The notes: generated by a model from the letters alone, not told the origin. A stretch of 64,000 nucleotides of DNA from Pseudomonas sp. DC1.2 (GCF_034351645.1 NZ_CP133782.1:5760621-5824620), one strand, 5' to 3'. Shown: positions 45,484-55,401, counted from the stretch's first letter. A program made the numbers and translations.

Positions 45484-46485
45484 ATGAAACGACTGTCCGA
45501 CATCAAATTCTCGACCCTTGATCTGGTGCCCGTGCGGGAGAACGGCAGCGCGACCCAGTCGCTGCACAATTCACTGGACCTGGCGCAGCATGTCGAAAAA
45601 TTCGGCTACAACCGTTTCTGGGTGGCTGAACATCACAACATGGACGGCATCGCCAGTTCGGCGACCTCGGTTTTGCTCGGCTACTTGGCCGGCGGCACTT
45701 CAACCCTGCGAGTGGGGTCTGGCGGTGTGATGCTCCCCAACCATGCACCGCTGGTGATCGCTGAGCAGTTTGGCACCCTCGAGTGCCTGTACCCGGGCCG
45801 GATCGACCTCGGTCTGGGGCGCGCGCCGGGCTCTGATCAACAGACTGCTCGCGCCTTGCGCCGTGAACGCTCAGGCAGCGCCGATGATTTCCCGGAAGAC
45901 GTCGCAGAGTTGGTTCGCTACCTCGGCCCACGCACGCCGGACCAGCGGGTCATTGCCATGCCGGGGACCGGAACCCAAGTTCCAATCTGGCTGTTGGGAT
46001 CGAGTCTGTTCAGTGCGCAACTGGCCGGTGAACGCGGTTTGCCCTACGCCTTCGCGTCGCATTTCGCACCGCGTTTCATGCATGAGGCGATTCGTGTTTA
46101 CCGCAATCACTTCAAGCCTTCAGCGGTGCTGGATAAACCCTATGTGATGCTCGGCGTGCCGCTGGTGGCCGCTGATACCGATGAACAGGCCGACTATCTG
46201 GCGACGACGGTCTATCAGCGCATTCTCGCTCTGATGCGCGGCCAGAGCTTGGTGCAGCGCCCGCCAGTGAAAACCATGGACGGCTTGTGGCTGCCCCATG
46301 AGAAAGAGGCGGTCGGTGATTTCCTGGGGCTGGCCATGGTTGGCAGCCCGCAGAAAATACGCGCCAAACTGGAGGTGTTGATTGAGCAGACTCAAGCCGA
46401 TGAGCTGATTTTTACCTGCGACCTCTACGAGCACGCTGATCGTATTCGCTCCTATGAGTTACTTGCGCAGGTCATGAAAGGCTGA
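45484..46485 (+). CDS. LLM class flavin-dependent oxidoreductase (luciferase-like)
   Basis: 333 residues, TIM-barrel luciferase-like family of the YhbW type: [15 protein letters not shown] (about 44-58), [28 protein letters not shown]. Uses FMN; substrate unknown. The GGAG ribosome site falls in the loop of a small hairpin (arms at about 45451-45458 and 45476-45483) directly before the ATG, which could modulate translation. Confidence 0.9.
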   Translation: MKRLSDIKFSTLDLVPVRENGSATQSLHNSLDLAQHVEKFGYNRFWVAEHHNMDGIASSATSVLLGYLAGGTSTLRVGSGGVMLPNHAPLVIAEQFGTLECLYPGRIDLGLGRAPGSDQQTARALRRERSGSADDFPEDVAELVRYLGPRTPDQRVIAMPGTGTQVPIWLLGSSLFSAQLAGERGLPYAFASHFAPRFMHEAIRVYRNHFKPSAVLDKPYVMLGVPLVAADTDEQADYLATTVYQRILALMRGQSLVQRPPVKTMDGLWLPHEKEAVGDFLGLAMVGSPQKIRAKLEVLIEQTQADELIFTCDLYEHADRIRSYELLAQVMKG

Positions 46486-46507
46486 TGCGCAAACGTCGCC
46501 CATAAAA

Positions 46508-46531
46508 AAGCCGACGCTAGGGCGTCGGCTT
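46508..46531 (-). terminator. Rho-independent terminator of DUF1161 copy 2
   Basis: A 10-bp perfect stem (46508-46517 with 46522-46531), 4-nt loop, then a T6 run on the minus strand. Also sits after the LLM gene and may act in both directions. Confidence 0.88.
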
Positions 46532-46548
46532 CCTAAACTGGACCTGAA

Positions 46549-46773
46549 TCAGCCGCGTTTGTAGACGATTTCCTTCTTGCCCGCGTCGCAGGTGCCAATG
46601 ACTTTCGCGTCAGCGGCGGCACCTTTGTCGACCACTTCCAGCGAATAGTGCTTCGTCCCTCTGGCATCGATCTTCGCTGCAATTTCGCTTTTCAGCTCTT
46701 CGCACGGTTTGCCGGCAGCCAAGGCAGTCCCCGCGATGCTCAACAAGCCCACTGCCAAAATAAACTTCTTCAT
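46549..46773 (-). CDS. DUF1161 exported protein, copy 2
   Basis: 74 residues from ATG 46773, with AGGGA 9 nt upstream; ATG 46782 is less well placed. Signal peptide to about 19 (LAA-GK). CEELKSEIAAKIDARG...YSLEVVDKG...VIGTCDAGKKEIVY parallels the copy at 44339, including both Cys. Function unknown; ends at a strong terminator. Confidence 0.86.
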   Translation of the reverse strand: MKKFILAVGLLSIAGTALAAGKPCEELKSEIAAKIDARGTKHYSLEVVDKGAAADAKVIGTCDAGKKEIVYKRG

Positions 46774-46900
46774 CGGTTGCATTCCCTGGTCGGATCAAAA
46801 GGGGCGGCATCCGGCTGTCAGCCAGATGCTCTCACCACGTAGCGCTTTGCCATTCATATGGCACTCGGCCAGCGCGCAAGTTCAGAAGACTAGCTCAAAC

Positions 46901-47116
46901 TCAGCTGCTGGCAATTCTGAATCCGACTTTAAGGGTCACCTGAAAGTGTGCAGCCTTGCCGTCCTTGATGTGCCCGCGGGTTTCCGTTACTTCGAACCAT
47001 TCCAGGTGTTTGATACTTTTGCTGGCCTCGGCCAAGGCATTGTTGATGGCGTCTTCGATGCTGGTGGTGGACGAGCCGACCAGTTCAACTTTTTTGTAGG
47101 TGTGATGATCAGTCAT
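46901..47116 (-). CDS. dodecin family flavin-binding protein
   Basis: 71 residues: MTDHHTYKKVELVGSS, then SIEDAINNALAEASK and LEWFEVTETRGHI (the Trp is the flavin-stacking residue), the full dodecin signature. Forms a dodecameric shell that stores flavins. Divergent from the DUF883 gene. Confidence 0.94.
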   Translation of the reverse strand: MTDHHTYKKVELVGSSTTSIEDAINNALAEASKSIKHLEWFEVTETRGHIKDGKAAHFQVTLKVGFRIASS

Positions 47117-47271
47117 GGCGTTCTCCTTGGGGTATGAAATACAGCCTAGCAGTGATTTTTAGTCGTACTTCTGTGGGGCAATTCGACATTGAAGTTCAGA
47201 TTTTCTGCACTTTCTTAAAACCCTGAAGTCCCAAATACCACACGCTACTCAACCAATGCAGGAGAGCCACC

Positions 47272-47598
47272 ATGGCCAACACCTCTTTACGTAAAGCCTC
47301 ATTGCAAAGCATGGAAGCCGAGATCGAGAGTCTGCTGAAATCTTTGGAAAGCCTGAAAGACGACGCCTCGGACGAGTCGCGTAAAACCCTCAAGGCGCTG
47401 AAAAGCAATGCCGAGAGTGCTTTGAAACATTCGCGTCATTTGCTTGCCGATGCGTATGAAGAGGTCAAGGTAAAAACCCGCGAAACCGGGATCGCTACCC
47501 GTGACTACGCTCAGGAACACCCTTGGACTACAGCCGGTGTAGCCGTTGGCGCGCTGGGCCTGCTAGCGGCGTACCTGATGTGCAAGCGCGGCGATTAA
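47272..47598 (+). CDS. DUF883 (ElaB/YqjD-type) membrane-anchored protein
   Basis: 108 residues: an amphipathic coiled-coil region (10-75), then one C-terminal membrane helix (about 85-103) after the conserved [15 protein letters not shown]. coli relatives bind ribosomes at the inner membrane in stationary phase. Its stop overlaps the convergent trpI stop by 4 nt. Confidence 0.9.
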   Translation: MANTSLRKASLQSMEAEIESLLKSLESLKDDASDESRKTLKALKSNAESALKHSRHLLADAYEEVKVKTRETGIATRDYAQEHPWTTAGVAVGALGLLAAYLMCKRGD

Positions 47599-48488
47599 TC
47601 CGCTTGGCGCAGCTCGTTTTTGAGCCACTGCGCCAATTGCCTGGCCCGCCCGTCAGCGGCGCGTTTGGGTAGCCACAGCGCCAGTTGCGCCGGGGTTTCG
47701 CAGAAGCCCCATGGCGCAACCAGGCGTCCCGCCTTCAAGTCCTCGACCACCAGTGGTTCAGGTGCAATTGCGACACCCAGCCCCGCCACGGCTGCCTCCA
47801 GCAAATAATATAAATGCTCGAAACCTTGGCCGTACTTCAACGTCTTGGCGTCGAGACCGCTCTGCTGTGCCCAACTCGGCCAGGCTTGTGGGCGGGACGT
47901 TGTATGCAGCAATGGCTCGCTCAGAAGACAGGTGGCCGGCGCATCTTTCAGCCTTTCGTAACCTGCGAAGCGCGGACTCATGACCGGGCCAATACGCTCG
48001 CTGGTCAGTTCGTAAACCTGCATATCCGCCGGCCATGGTGGTTCGGCAAACATTAGCAAGGCATCCAGGCCCGGCCGTCGTGGATCAAGATCGCCCTCTG
48101 CGGCCGAGAGGTGCAACCGCAAGTCTGGCAAATCCGCGTTCAGTCGCCCCAAGCGCGGAATAAACCAGCGTGCCAGTAAGCTACCGGAGCAGCCGAGCAC
48201 GAAGGGCGCATCGGCTGTGCTTTGAGTCAACTCGGCGCAGACGTTGCGCAAGCGCTCGAACGCCTCGCCGCTTGCGTCACGCAAGCGAATCCCGGCATCT
48301 GTGAGTTTAAGGCCGCGTCCTTCTTTGATGAACAGGCTCACGCCAAGGTGCTCTTCAAGCACTTTCAGTTGCCGGCTAACTGCGCCGTGAGTCACGTGTA
48401 GCTGTTCGGCGGCCTGACTGACGCTGTTGAGTCGAGCCGTGGCTTCGAAAGCGCGTAGAGCGTTCAACGGGGGGAGATCATGGCTCAT
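47595..48488 (-). CDS. trpI: LysR-type regulator TrpI
   Basis: 297 residues. N-terminal winged HTH ([36 protein letters not shown], about 14-48) and a LysR effector domain. The position divergent from trpBA is the classical trpI arrangement. TrpI activates trpBA when indoleglycerol phosphate is present. Confidence 0.95.
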   Translation of the reverse strand: MSHDLPPLNALRAFEATARLNSVSQAAEQLHVTHGAVSRQLKVLEEHLGVSLFIKEGRGLKLTDAGIRLRDASGEAFERLRNVCAELTQSTADAPFVLGCSGSLLARWFIPRLGRLNADLPDLRLHLSAAEGDLDPRRPGLDALLMFAEPPWPADMQVYELTSERIGPVMSPRFAGYERLKDAPATCLLSEPLLHTTSRPQAWPSWAQQSGLDAKTLKYGQGFEHLYYLLEAAVAGLGVAIAPEPLVVEDLKAGRLVAPWGFCETPAQLALWLPKRAADGRARQLAQWLKNELRQAD

Positions 48489-48600
48489 GGGATCTGTGAG
48501 TTTTCCTGACAGGTTGCGGCGATCTTATCGGTTTTCAGTGTGCAACGTCAGGGGTAGAGTAGGCGTCATTGTCATTTTACGAATCTAACTGGAGCCACCC
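48489..48600. promoter_or_regulatory. trpI-trpBA divergent control region
   Basis: 112 bp between the two start codons. By analogy with P. aeruginosa and P. putida it should carry two TrpI sites overlapping both promoters. I see a GGAG ribosome site before trpB but cannot place the operators exactly. Confidence 0.6.
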
Positions 48601-49821
48601 ATGACCCAGACAAATCTGCGCAACGGCCCCGACGCCAACGGCCTGTTTGGTGCGTTCGGCGGCCGTTACGTCGCTGAGACCCTGATGCCGCTGGTCCTCG
48701 AACTGGCCCGTGAATACGAGCGGGCTAAGGAAGATCCTGCTTTCAACGAAGAATTGGCTTACTTCCAGCGTGACTATGTCGGACGTCCAAGCCCTCTGTA
48801 TTACGCCGAACGCCTGACGGAGTTCTGCGGCGGCGCGAAGATTTACCTCAAGCGCGAAGAGCTGAACCACACCGGCGCGCACAAGATCAACAACTGCATC
48901 GGCCAGATCTTGTTGGCACGGCGTATGGGCAAGAAACGCATCATCGCCGAGACCGGCGCCGGGATGCACGGCGTGGCTACCGCCACGGTGGCGGCGCGCT
49001 TCGGTCTGGACTGTGTGATCTACATGGGCACCACTGATATCGAACGTCAGCAGGCCAACGTGTTTCGCATGAAGTTGCTGGGCGCTGAAGTGATCCCGGT
49101 GGTGACTGGCACCGGCACGTTGAAAGATGCAATGAACGATGCGCTGCGTGATTGGGTGACTAACGTCGATAACACGTTCTACATGATCGGCACTGTCGCC
49201 GGTCCGCATCCTTACCCGGCCATGGTCCGTGACTTCCAGGCTGTGATCGGCAAGGAAACCCGCGAGCAGATGCAGGCTCAAGAAGGCCGTCTGCCCGACA
49301 GCCTGGTGGCTTGCATCGGCGGTGGCTCGAATGCCATGGGCCTGTTTCACCCGTTCCTCAACGACCCAAGTGTACAAATCATCGGCGTCGAAGCGGCCGG
49401 TTATGGCATCGAAACCGGTAAGCACGCCGCGAGCCTGAACGGCGGTGTACCGGGCGTGTTGCACGGCAATCGGACCTTCCTGTTGCAGAACGACGACGGC
49501 CAGATTATCGATGCGCATTCGATTTCCGCAGGCCTGGATTATCCAGGCATTGGTCCTGAACACGCCTGGTTGCACGACATCGGCCGTGCCGAGTACACCT
49601 CGGTCACCGACGACGAAGCACTGGTCGCCTTCCATAAGTGCTGCCGCCTGGAGGGGATTATCCCTGCGCTGGAAACTGCCCACGCCCTGGCCGAAGTATT
49701 CAAACGGGCACCGACGCTGCCGAAGGATCACCTAATGGTGGTCAACTTGTCAGGCCGTGGCGACAAAGACATGCAAACCGTGATGCACCACATGGAACAG
49801 TCCCAGCAGGAGAAACACTGA
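48601..49821 (+). CDS. trpB: tryptophan synthase beta chain
   Basis: 406 residues. PLP lysine in HTGAHKINN (Lys95), phosphate-binding [10 protein letters not shown] (about 238), and SGRGDKD at the C-terminus. Condenses indole and serine to tryptophan with TrpA. Its stop overlaps the trpA start by TGATG. Confidence 0.98.
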   Translation: MTQTNLRNGPDANGLFGAFGGRYVAETLMPLVLELAREYERAKEDPAFNEELAYFQRDYVGRPSPLYYAERLTEFCGGAKIYLKREELNHTGAHKINNCIGQILLARRMGKKRIIAETGAGMHGVATATVAARFGLDCVIYMGTTDIERQQANVFRMKLLGAEVIPVVTGTGTLKDAMNDALRDWVTNVDNTFYMIGTVAGPHPYPAMVRDFQAVIGKETREQMQAQEGRLPDSLVACIGGGSNAMGLFHPFLNDPSVQIIGVEAAGYGIETGKHAASLNGGVPGVLHGNRTFLLQNDDGQIIDAHSISAGLDYPGIGPEHAWLHDIGRAEYTSVTDDEALVAFHKCCRLEGIIPALETAHALAEVFKRAPTLPKDHLMVVNLSGRGDKDMQTVMHHMEQSQQEKH

Positions 49822-50633
49822 TGAGCCGCCTGCAAACACGTTTTGCCGAACTCAAGGAACAGAATCGCGCCGCGCTGGTGACTTTCGTCACCGCCGGCGA
49901 CCCGAGCTATGACACTTCGCTGGCCATCCTTAAGGGTTTGCCCGGTGCCGGTGCTGATGTGATCGAGCTGGGCATGCCCTTCACTGATCCGATGGCCGAC
50001 GGCCCAGCCATTCAGTTGGCCAACCTTCGTGCTCTGGGGGCCAAGCAGAATTTGGCGAAAACCCTGCAAATGGTTCGTGAGTTTCGTGAAGGCAACCATG
50101 AGACACCGCTGGTGCTGATGGGCTACTTCAACCCGATCCACATGTATGGCGTGCTGCGCTTCATTGCCGATGCGAAAGAGGCCGGTGTTGATGGTTTGAT
50201 CGTGGTCGACATGCCTCCTGAGCATAACGGCGAGCTGTGCGATCCGGCGCAGGCGGCGGGTCTGGATTTCATCCGTCTGACTACGCCAACGACGGACGAC
50301 GTTCGTCTGCCGACGGTGCTGAATGGCAGCTCAGGCTTTGTCTACTATGTGTCGGTGGCCGGCGTGACCGGTGCCGGGGCGGCGACGTTGGAACATGTCG
50401 AAGAAGCCGTCATCCGCCTGCGTCGCCATACCCATCTGCCGATCAGCATCGGGTTTGGTATTCGTACACCCGAGCAAGCGGCAGCCATTGCTCGGCTGGC
50501 GGACGGCGTAGTGGTGGGGTCGGCGTTGATTGACCAGATCGCGAATGCTTCGACGCCGGATCAGGCGATCGATGGTGTGTTGAGCCTTTGCGCCGCGTTG
50601 GCGGACGGCGTGCGTAAGGCGCGGGTCAGCTGA
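49821..50633 (+). CDS. trpA: tryptophan synthase alpha chain
   Basis: 270 residues from ATG 49821. Catalytic Glu in [17 protein letters not shown] (about Glu49) and Asp in VVDMPPEH (about Asp132... region), phosphate loop GFGIRTPEQ. Cleaves indoleglycerol phosphate, passing indole to TrpB. Ends the two-gene operon. Confidence 0.98.
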   Translation: MSRLQTRFAELKEQNRAALVTFVTAGDPSYDTSLAILKGLPGAGADVIELGMPFTDPMADGPAIQLANLRALGAKQNLAKTLQMVREFREGNHETPLVLMGYFNPIHMYGVLRFIADAKEAGVDGLIVVDMPPEHNGELCDPAQAAGLDFIRLTTPTTDDVRLPTVLNGSSGFVYYVSVAGVTGAGAATLEHVEEAVIRLRRHTHLPISIGFGIRTPEQAAAIARLADGVVVGSALIDQIANASTPDQAIDGVLSLCAALADGVRKARVS

Positions 50634-50695
50634 GAGTAAAGTTCCTGATACAGAGGAATTAGCCCTTCGCGGCACAGACTAACTAGCAAGACCGA

Positions 50696-50728
50696 GGGAT
50701 TCAGGGCCGCACTCTGAATCCCTTTTTT
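50696..50728 (+). terminator. Rho-independent terminator of trpBA
   Basis: A 9-bp perfect stem (50696-50704 with 50714-50722), 9-nt loop and a T6 run. Confidence 0.92.
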
Positions 50729-50755
50729 GCTTTAAGTGCAGCGAGGACACACGTT

Positions 50756-51214
50756 ATGAAAATGCCGAAACGACTGATTGCCAGCCTGGGCGTACTAATG
50801 CTCAGTGCGACTCCTTTGCTGCATGCCAACGCCGATCAGCGTGACGATGACAACCATGGCGGCCCGCAGCAAGGCCAATACGATAACCACGGTGCCAATC
50901 ATGGTGACGATCACCATGGTCAGCAGGACAACCACCGTGGCGGTCCACCGCCACGGGATTTCGGCCCGGTGCGTCAGACTATTCATGACAATCATGGTTA
51001 TTTTGTACGCGGCGCTCCACCTCCTGCCGGTATTCATCTGGAGCGTGGGCGGCCATTACCTCGTGGCTATTACGGCGAACGTCTGGATAACCGTGCCTTG
51101 GGTCAGTTGCCGTACTACCAAGGTTATGAATGGCGCCGTGCCGGTAGCGATGTTGTTTTGATCGCCGTTGGCACCGGGATCGTTTATGAAATTCTCGACG
51201 GGGTGCTCAACTGA
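50756..51214 (+). CDS. RcnB/CigR-like His-rich exported protein
   Basis: 152 residues with signal peptide (to about 26, ANA-DQ). A His/Asp/Gly-rich segment (27-75) suggests metal binding. The C-terminal half has GYYGERLDNRALGQLPYYQGYEWRRAGSDVVLI, similar to the RcnB family, and a final hydrophobic stretch. Nickel/cobalt homeostasis is the known role of RcnB; here it is only inferred. Confidence 0.75.
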   Translation: MKMPKRLIASLGVLMLSATPLLHANADQRDDDNHGGPQQGQYDNHGANHGDDHHGQQDNHRGGPPPRDFGPVRQTIHDNHGYFVRGAPPPAGIHLERGRPLPRGYYGERLDNRALGQLPYYQGYEWRRAGSDVVLIAVGTGIVYEILDGVLN

Positions 51215-51255
51215 CTGGCCTGACGTTCGCTGACTGATCTCGATGGGGCATTCCA

Positions 51256-53217
51256 TCAGGGCAGCTCCAAACCGCCAGAGGCCTTGTGCAAGGCCCTCAA
51301 ATGTTCGCCAACCTGTTTCAGGTTGGCTTCATTGGCGGCAATCTCTGCGGCTCGGCTCGGCTCCAACAGCAACCTCACTTCCTTGTCCAAGTCCCCGGTC
51401 AGCACCTGTAGCTGTTTTTGGCGCTGGCTGCTTTCTGACTCCAGACGCTTCCACTCGCTGGGCTGCGGCAAGCCATAACCGCCGCTGTCCAACAATTCTG
51501 CCGGGCGGCTCAGGAAGCCGCTGTTAGCCAGAATCTGTTGCAAAGTCGCATTGGCCTTGTCCATGCCACCGTTCTTCAACTCTCGAGCGCCCAGATAACG
51601 CTGTTTCACTTCATCTTGGGCCAGCTGGAGTTGGCGACGGAAACTGGCCTGCTCCAGCAACAGCATGGCAGCGCTGGTGCGTAAGTCAGCTTGATTGATC
51701 CACTGTCGGCGATCCTCGGCATTCAATGCCAGCCAGTCTTCGACCGTTGCCTGTTTGATCGGTAAGTGCTTTTTCAGCACATCGAACATCGCCTGATAGC
51801 GGTCGCGAAACGAGTCGAAGCGATAACCCAGGCGTAATGCTTCGCGAGGGTCGTCCAGCACGCTGGTGTCGGCAAGCCCGCGGCCCTTGAGCACTTCCAG
51901 CAACCCGTTGGGCATGATGCTGTCCAGGCCGGTCAGTTGCGGGTTGTTGCTGCCACTGCGCAATAACTTCAGGCTCTCCACCGCGCAATTGTTGGAGAGG
52001 AAGAAGTAGTTGCCGTCGTAGCTCCAGTGCATTTCGGCGGCGTGCTCCACCACTTCTGTGATTTCTCTACGTGACAGTATCAGCGGCACTGAGGCCAGGC
52101 TGCGCAGCTCGGTTTTGGTGTATTCGTCGATCACCTGTGCCAACGGCAACACAAACAGTCGGGAGGGGTATTTGCCCACCAGTCCATCCCAGCTCGACAA
52201 CTGTACGTCACCGACGAAGGCGCGGTAGGACAGCACCAGGTGTTGATCCAGGTCCAGTCGACAATCCGGGCCTCGTGGTCGCCCCGGCGCGCAGATGACC
52301 AACCGAAGCATGCTGTGGCCCCAGCGGCTGACCCAGTTCTGGTTGGCTTCGGCCAGGAGATAGTCCACTGCGTAAACCCGCTCCGGATCGACTTGGCCCA
52401 ACGGTGTTTTGGCAAAATCATTGCCGGCGTTGAGGAAGGCGAATGATTGGGCGCAGGTGTCTTTGGCGGCAGGTGCCCAGCCGAAATGTTCTTTGTAATA
52501 GCGGTAAAGCGCCGGGCGTCGGCAGGCGTAGCTTGGGTCCAGGAGGAAGTACTCCATATTGACCGCCACAAATTCCTTGGGATTGGTCGTCTCGTAAATA
52601 TCCGGACTGCGGGCGACTTGCCGGTTGTGTTGTTCACGCTCACCGCGGCGGCCAACGTATTGCGGCCACCCGGCTAGATCCAGCAGGCGTGGGTCGTCAC
52701 TCAGGGTGAAGCGTCGTGCGGTCTGGCCGCGGCACTGATCGGGAATCCCTACCAGCCCGGCGCTGCTGTTGCGCTGGTTGCAGCGCTGGATCAACGTGCG
52801 CTCTGCCGCTGGCCAGAGGCGTGCGCGGTCGTAAATATGGGTGAGCTCATGCAGCACCGTGGCGAGCATTTCCCGGCGTACAGTGCCGTGGGGGCGATTG
52901 GTTTTTTGGGTGGCCGCGCTGCCGTCGGTGAGGCTGTCGAGCAAATTGCGATTCAAGTCGAGCTCGGAAACCAGCGACGCCTCGCCATAGGCATTGCTTG
53001 GCATTTCGGCGGTCCAGCCGACATCTATGCTTCGGTCCAGTTGCTTGAGGAAGCGCGGCGGCAATGCCTGCATGGCTTCATCAAGCAGCGCCTGGCTGGC
53101 CTGCTGTTGCGCGGGGCTCAGACCCTCGGTCTTGAGCCGTAATTGAAGGTCGGCCTGGGCCGTGTTGCCCAACAGCAAAACCGTCCAGGCCAGCAGCCAG
53201 GCACTGAGTGCCTTCAC
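51256..53217 (-). CDS. DUF4105 exported protein with HELTH motif
   Basis: 653 residues with signal peptide (to about 22, AQA-DL). N-terminal half contains a zinc-protease-like VLHELTHIYD (about 120-129); the second half is a DUF4105 domain (NWVSRWGHSMLRL, FFLSNNCAVESLKLL with the conserved Asn-Cys). Starts at GTG 53217 overlapping the upstream DUF2388 stop by GTGA. Periplasmic or outer-membrane-associated; function unknown. Confidence 0.85.
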   Translation of the reverse strand: MKALSAWLLAWTVLLLGNTAQADLQLRLKTEGLSPAQQQASQALLDEAMQALPPRFLKQLDRSIDVGWTAEMPSNAYGEASLVSELDLNRNLLDSLTDGSAATQKTNRPHGTVRREMLATVLHELTHIYDRARLWPAAERTLIQRCNQRNSSAGLVGIPDQCRGQTARRFTLSDDPRLLDLAGWPQYVGRRGEREQHNRQVARSPDIYETTNPKEFVAVNMEYFLLDPSYACRRPALYRYYKEHFGWAPAAKDTCAQSFAFLNAGNDFAKTPLGQVDPERVYAVDYLLAEANQNWVSRWGHSMLRLVICAPGRPRGPDCRLDLDQHLVLSYRAFVGDVQLSSWDGLVGKYPSRLFVLPLAQVIDEYTKTELRSLASVPLILSRREITEVVEHAAEMHWSYDGNYFFLSNNCAVESLKLLRSGSNNPQLTGLDSIMPNGLLEVLKGRGLADTSVLDDPREALRLGYRFDSFRDRYQAMFDVLKKHLPIKQATVEDWLALNAEDRRQWINQADLRTSAAMLLLEQASFRRQLQLAQDEVKQRYLGARELKNGGMDKANATLQQILANSGFLSRPAELLDSGGYGLPQPSEWKRLESESSQRQKQLQVLTGDLDKEVRLLLEPSRAAEIAANEANLKQVGEHLRALHKASGGLELP

Positions 53218-53534
53218 AGTGCGAGTATGGCTTCGGCGAGTACCTGGTCACTCGCGTCGCGAGCTTCCGGCACGCGGGTGCGCAGGGTATTGAAGGCAGC
53301 CTCGAGGTGTGCTCCGCGAATGTCGCCATCGCTGGCAACGAAAGTGGCGGCGTCGTCGTGGGCTTCACGGACGATTTTGGAGTCACGGATAGAGGTTGTG
53401 GTATCGGAAGTAAAATCGATGGTGCGCTGTGAGGCACGAACGATGATGTTACTGGTGGCTACCAGGGTGTGCGCCTGGGCCACGTCGGCCAACAAAAGCA
53501 GGCCAAGGGTGGCAGCGATCAGCGGGTTACGCAT
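53214..53534 (-). CDS. DUF2388 exported protein, copy 1
   Basis: 106 residues from ATG 53534. Signal peptide to about 21 (AQA-HT). Core VATSNIIV...DDAATFVASDGDIRGAHLEAAFNTLR...SDQVLAEAIL is shared with the next two genes. Coupled to the DUF4105 gene. Confidence 0.85.
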   Translation of the reverse strand: MRNPLIAATLGLLLLADVAQAHTLVATSNIIVRASQRTIDFTSDTTTSIRDSKIVREAHDDAATFVASDGDIRGAHLEAAFNTLRTRVPEARDASDQVLAEAILAL

Positions 53535-53561
53535 GGAACGACTCCGGAAGAACAAAGATGA

Positions 53562-53870
53562 CTATTGGACGAGAATTGCCTGTGCCAGTTCAAGGTCGCT
53601 GGCATGAAGTTTTGGCTGGGCTCGGCGCAGGTAAACCAGGGCTGATTCCAGTTGCGCTCCTCGCAGTTGGCCATCACTGGCGATGAAAGCCGCCGCGTCA
53701 TCCTGCGCAGCGACTAACAGTTTATGGTCGAAGGGCGCGGAGGTCACCTTGCTGGTGGCGTAACTGCTGACCACAATGCCTTGTGTCGACACATCGAATG
53801 CATTGGCAAAGCCTGACCAGCAGGCCCCGACGAAGATCGGAACCATCAACAGGTATGAAAGAAAACGCAT
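53562..53870 (-). CDS. DUF2388 exported protein, copy 2
   Basis: 102 residues with signal peptide (to about 24, ANA-FD). Shares DDAAAFIASDGQLRGAQLESAL and ELAQAILVQ with its neighbours. 27 nt before copy 1, likely one transcript. Function unknown. Confidence 0.85.
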   Translation of the reverse strand: MRFLSYLLMVPIFVGACWSGFANAFDVSTQGIVVSSYATSKVTSAPFDHKLLVAAQDDAAAFIASDGQLRGAQLESALVYLRRAQPKLHASDLELAQAILVQ

Positions 53871-53958
53871 GAGACTCGATAGCTGAAAGCGAGTCCCAAG
53901 GCTAGCGGAATGCCCCCGCTAGAGCCAGCCCCGAAACATCGGGACACGACGCGCGTGC

Positions 53959-54276
53959 TTAGATCGACAGAATGGCCTGGGCCAACTGTTCGTCGGTGGC
54001 ATTGAGCTGCGGTGCCTGGCGATGGATCTCATCGAGCGCGCTTTCCAGTTTCACACCGCGGATGGCGCCATTGGTGGCGACGAAGCTGGCGGCGTCATCA
54101 CGGGCGGCACGTACGATTTTGTTGTCACGCAACGACGAGGACAGATTGGACGTTGCATCGGAGCTGGACTTGAGCGCCCCCACAACGGCATCGGTTGTTA
54201 CGATAAAGCTGGAGGCGTTGGCATTGGCAGACATGGCGAGCAGGGCCGCAGCGCTTAGCAGGCGAAGACGAGACAT
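53959..54276 (-). CDS. DUF2388 exported protein, copy 3
   Basis: 105 residues with signal peptide (to about 21, ANA-SS). Shares DDAASFVATNGAIRGVKLESAL and EQLAQAILSI. Probably the first gene of the DUF2388-DUF4105 cluster. A 7-bp hairpin (53902-53908 with 53916-53922) lies after it. Confidence 0.86.
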   Translation of the reverse strand: MSRLRLLSAAALLAMSANANASSFIVTTDAVVGALKSSSDATSNLSSSLRDNKIVRAARDDAASFVATNGAIRGVKLESALDEIHRQAPQLNATDEQLAQAILSI

Positions 54277-54422
54277 GGGGTAACTCCTGTGAATGAATCG
54301 AGATGAGAGGTGGCGCAGTGTCTGGTGAATCAGACGCCTGTCGTGCCCTGTTCGCCACGTTCACACTGGATATTAGGCCCGCGGGTATCGGTTCGGACAG
54401 TCCCGCTGGTTCAGGTAAAGCG

Positions 54423-54632
54423 TTAGCGCCAGAACGGTTTGTCCAGTTCAGCGAATAGATCAGCCTGGCTGATACCTAAATCAGAGCGTTGTTGTTCATC
54501 GAGTTGACCCAATAAACGCCGGGTTCTGACTCTTTCCGGGCTGTTGGCGAAAGCCTTCAGTAATCCCCGTAGCCTGCTGAAACGGGTCGTCGTTTCATGG
54601 GGAGAAACAGAAACATTCGGTAAGTTATTCAT
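54423..54632 (-). CDS. DUF1127 small protein, copy 1
   Basis: 69 residues from ATG 54632. C-terminal RRLLGQLDEQQRSDLGIS and DLFAELDKPFWR match the DUF1127 (YjiS-like) signature, Arg-rich. Small DUF1127 proteins in other bacteria bind RNA or regulate phosphate and motility; unknown here. Upstream it has TTGTACCGGTTCAA (54713-54726), a near-palindrome. Confidence 0.85.
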   Translation of the reverse strand: MNNLPNVSVSPHETTTRFSRLRGLLKAFANSPERVRTRRLLGQLDEQQRSDLGISQADLFAELDKPFWR

Positions 54633-54800
54633 GGCGAGGACCTTCTGCCAGGGGGTTGAGATAAGCATTGTTACCTCGTCTGGTTTGCCGTAACAGGCAC
54701 AGGAAAGTAAAATTGTACCGGTTCAATTTAATGCAATTTAAAACTGTGATTATTGTTTCTTATCCTTTGTGTATGGGCTCAGTCTCAGCCCCCAAAACGA

Positions 54801-54833
54801 CAAAACCCGTCGTGGTTTCCCACGACGGGTTTT
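54801..54833 (-). terminator. strong hairpin terminator after DUF1127 copy 2
   Basis: A 15-bp perfect stem (54801-54815 with 54819-54833) and a 3-nt centre. T-rich tails occur on both strands (TTTATT on plus; TTTTG inside the stem on minus). It ends the gene at 54893, the only gene pointing into it. Confidence 0.82.
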
Positions 54834-54892
54834 GTTTATTCAATTCGGGTTGCTGGCGGTGGACCCTGCAGGTCAGAGCCAGCGACGCTAAC

Positions 54893-55108
54893 TTAGCGCC
54901 AGAATGGCTTGCTCAGCTCTTCGTAGCGTTGTGCTTCGCTAATCCCGGCGTCTGCCAGCAAACGCGAATCCAGACGAGCCAGTTGATGGCGGCTGGAGAT
55001 GCGGCGCTGCCACAACATCAGGTTGGCAAGAACGCGAAGAGGCATGGAAGCTTGGGTTTTTGCAGCGGTATCTTGGAAAAACAGCTCGGAACTGAGTGTA
55101 CGTTCCAT
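54893..55108 (-). CDS. DUF1127 small protein, copy 2
   Basis: 71 residues from ATG 55108, because AAGGA lies 8 nt upstream; ATG 55117 has no spaced site. C-terminal LARLDSRLLADAGISEAQRYEELSKPFWR is the DUF1127 signature. Upstream region is rich in TACAGTT motifs. Confidence 0.88.
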   Translation of the reverse strand: MERTLSSELFFQDTAAKTQASMPLRVLANLMLWQRRISSRHQLARLDSRLLADAGISEAQRYEELSKPFWR

Positions 55109-55192
55109 GGTTGACATCCTTCCGCTTGTGGCGGGATTAGGTAGTGGTTTGACTGGTGCCCATGATCCTCTGGTTTGCCTAGTCTCTCTAGA

Positions 55193-55401
55193 TACAGTTC
55201 ACCTGTAATGTGAGGGACCAGTTATCTGTTAAAAGGCTTTGTACGGGTCTAAATTGAGGCAACTGTACTTGTCCGCACTAATTTAGTGCCTTTTTTGCGT
55301 ATTCGACCGGAAATGTAGGTTATGACCGTAGGAAATGACCGGTACAGCAGTACAGTTTTAAGCAGAAAGCCGCAGCGGCACTCACAGCTGACGCAACTGT
55401 A
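55193..55401. repeat. four copies of TACAGTT/AACTGTA in the DUF1127 control region
   Basis: TACAGTT at 55193-55199 and 55351-55357, and its reverse complement AACTGTA at 55261-55267 and 55395-55401. An ACCGGTACA element at about 55338-55346 also occurs, inverted, in the control region of the other DUF1127 gene (54713-54726 region). This suggests a common regulator. The rest of 55109-55427 has no gene. Confidence 0.6.

Noticed and set aside
48577..49731. 384-codon minus-strand frame opposite trpB
   Set aside because: Antisense shadow of a highly conserved enzyme gene.
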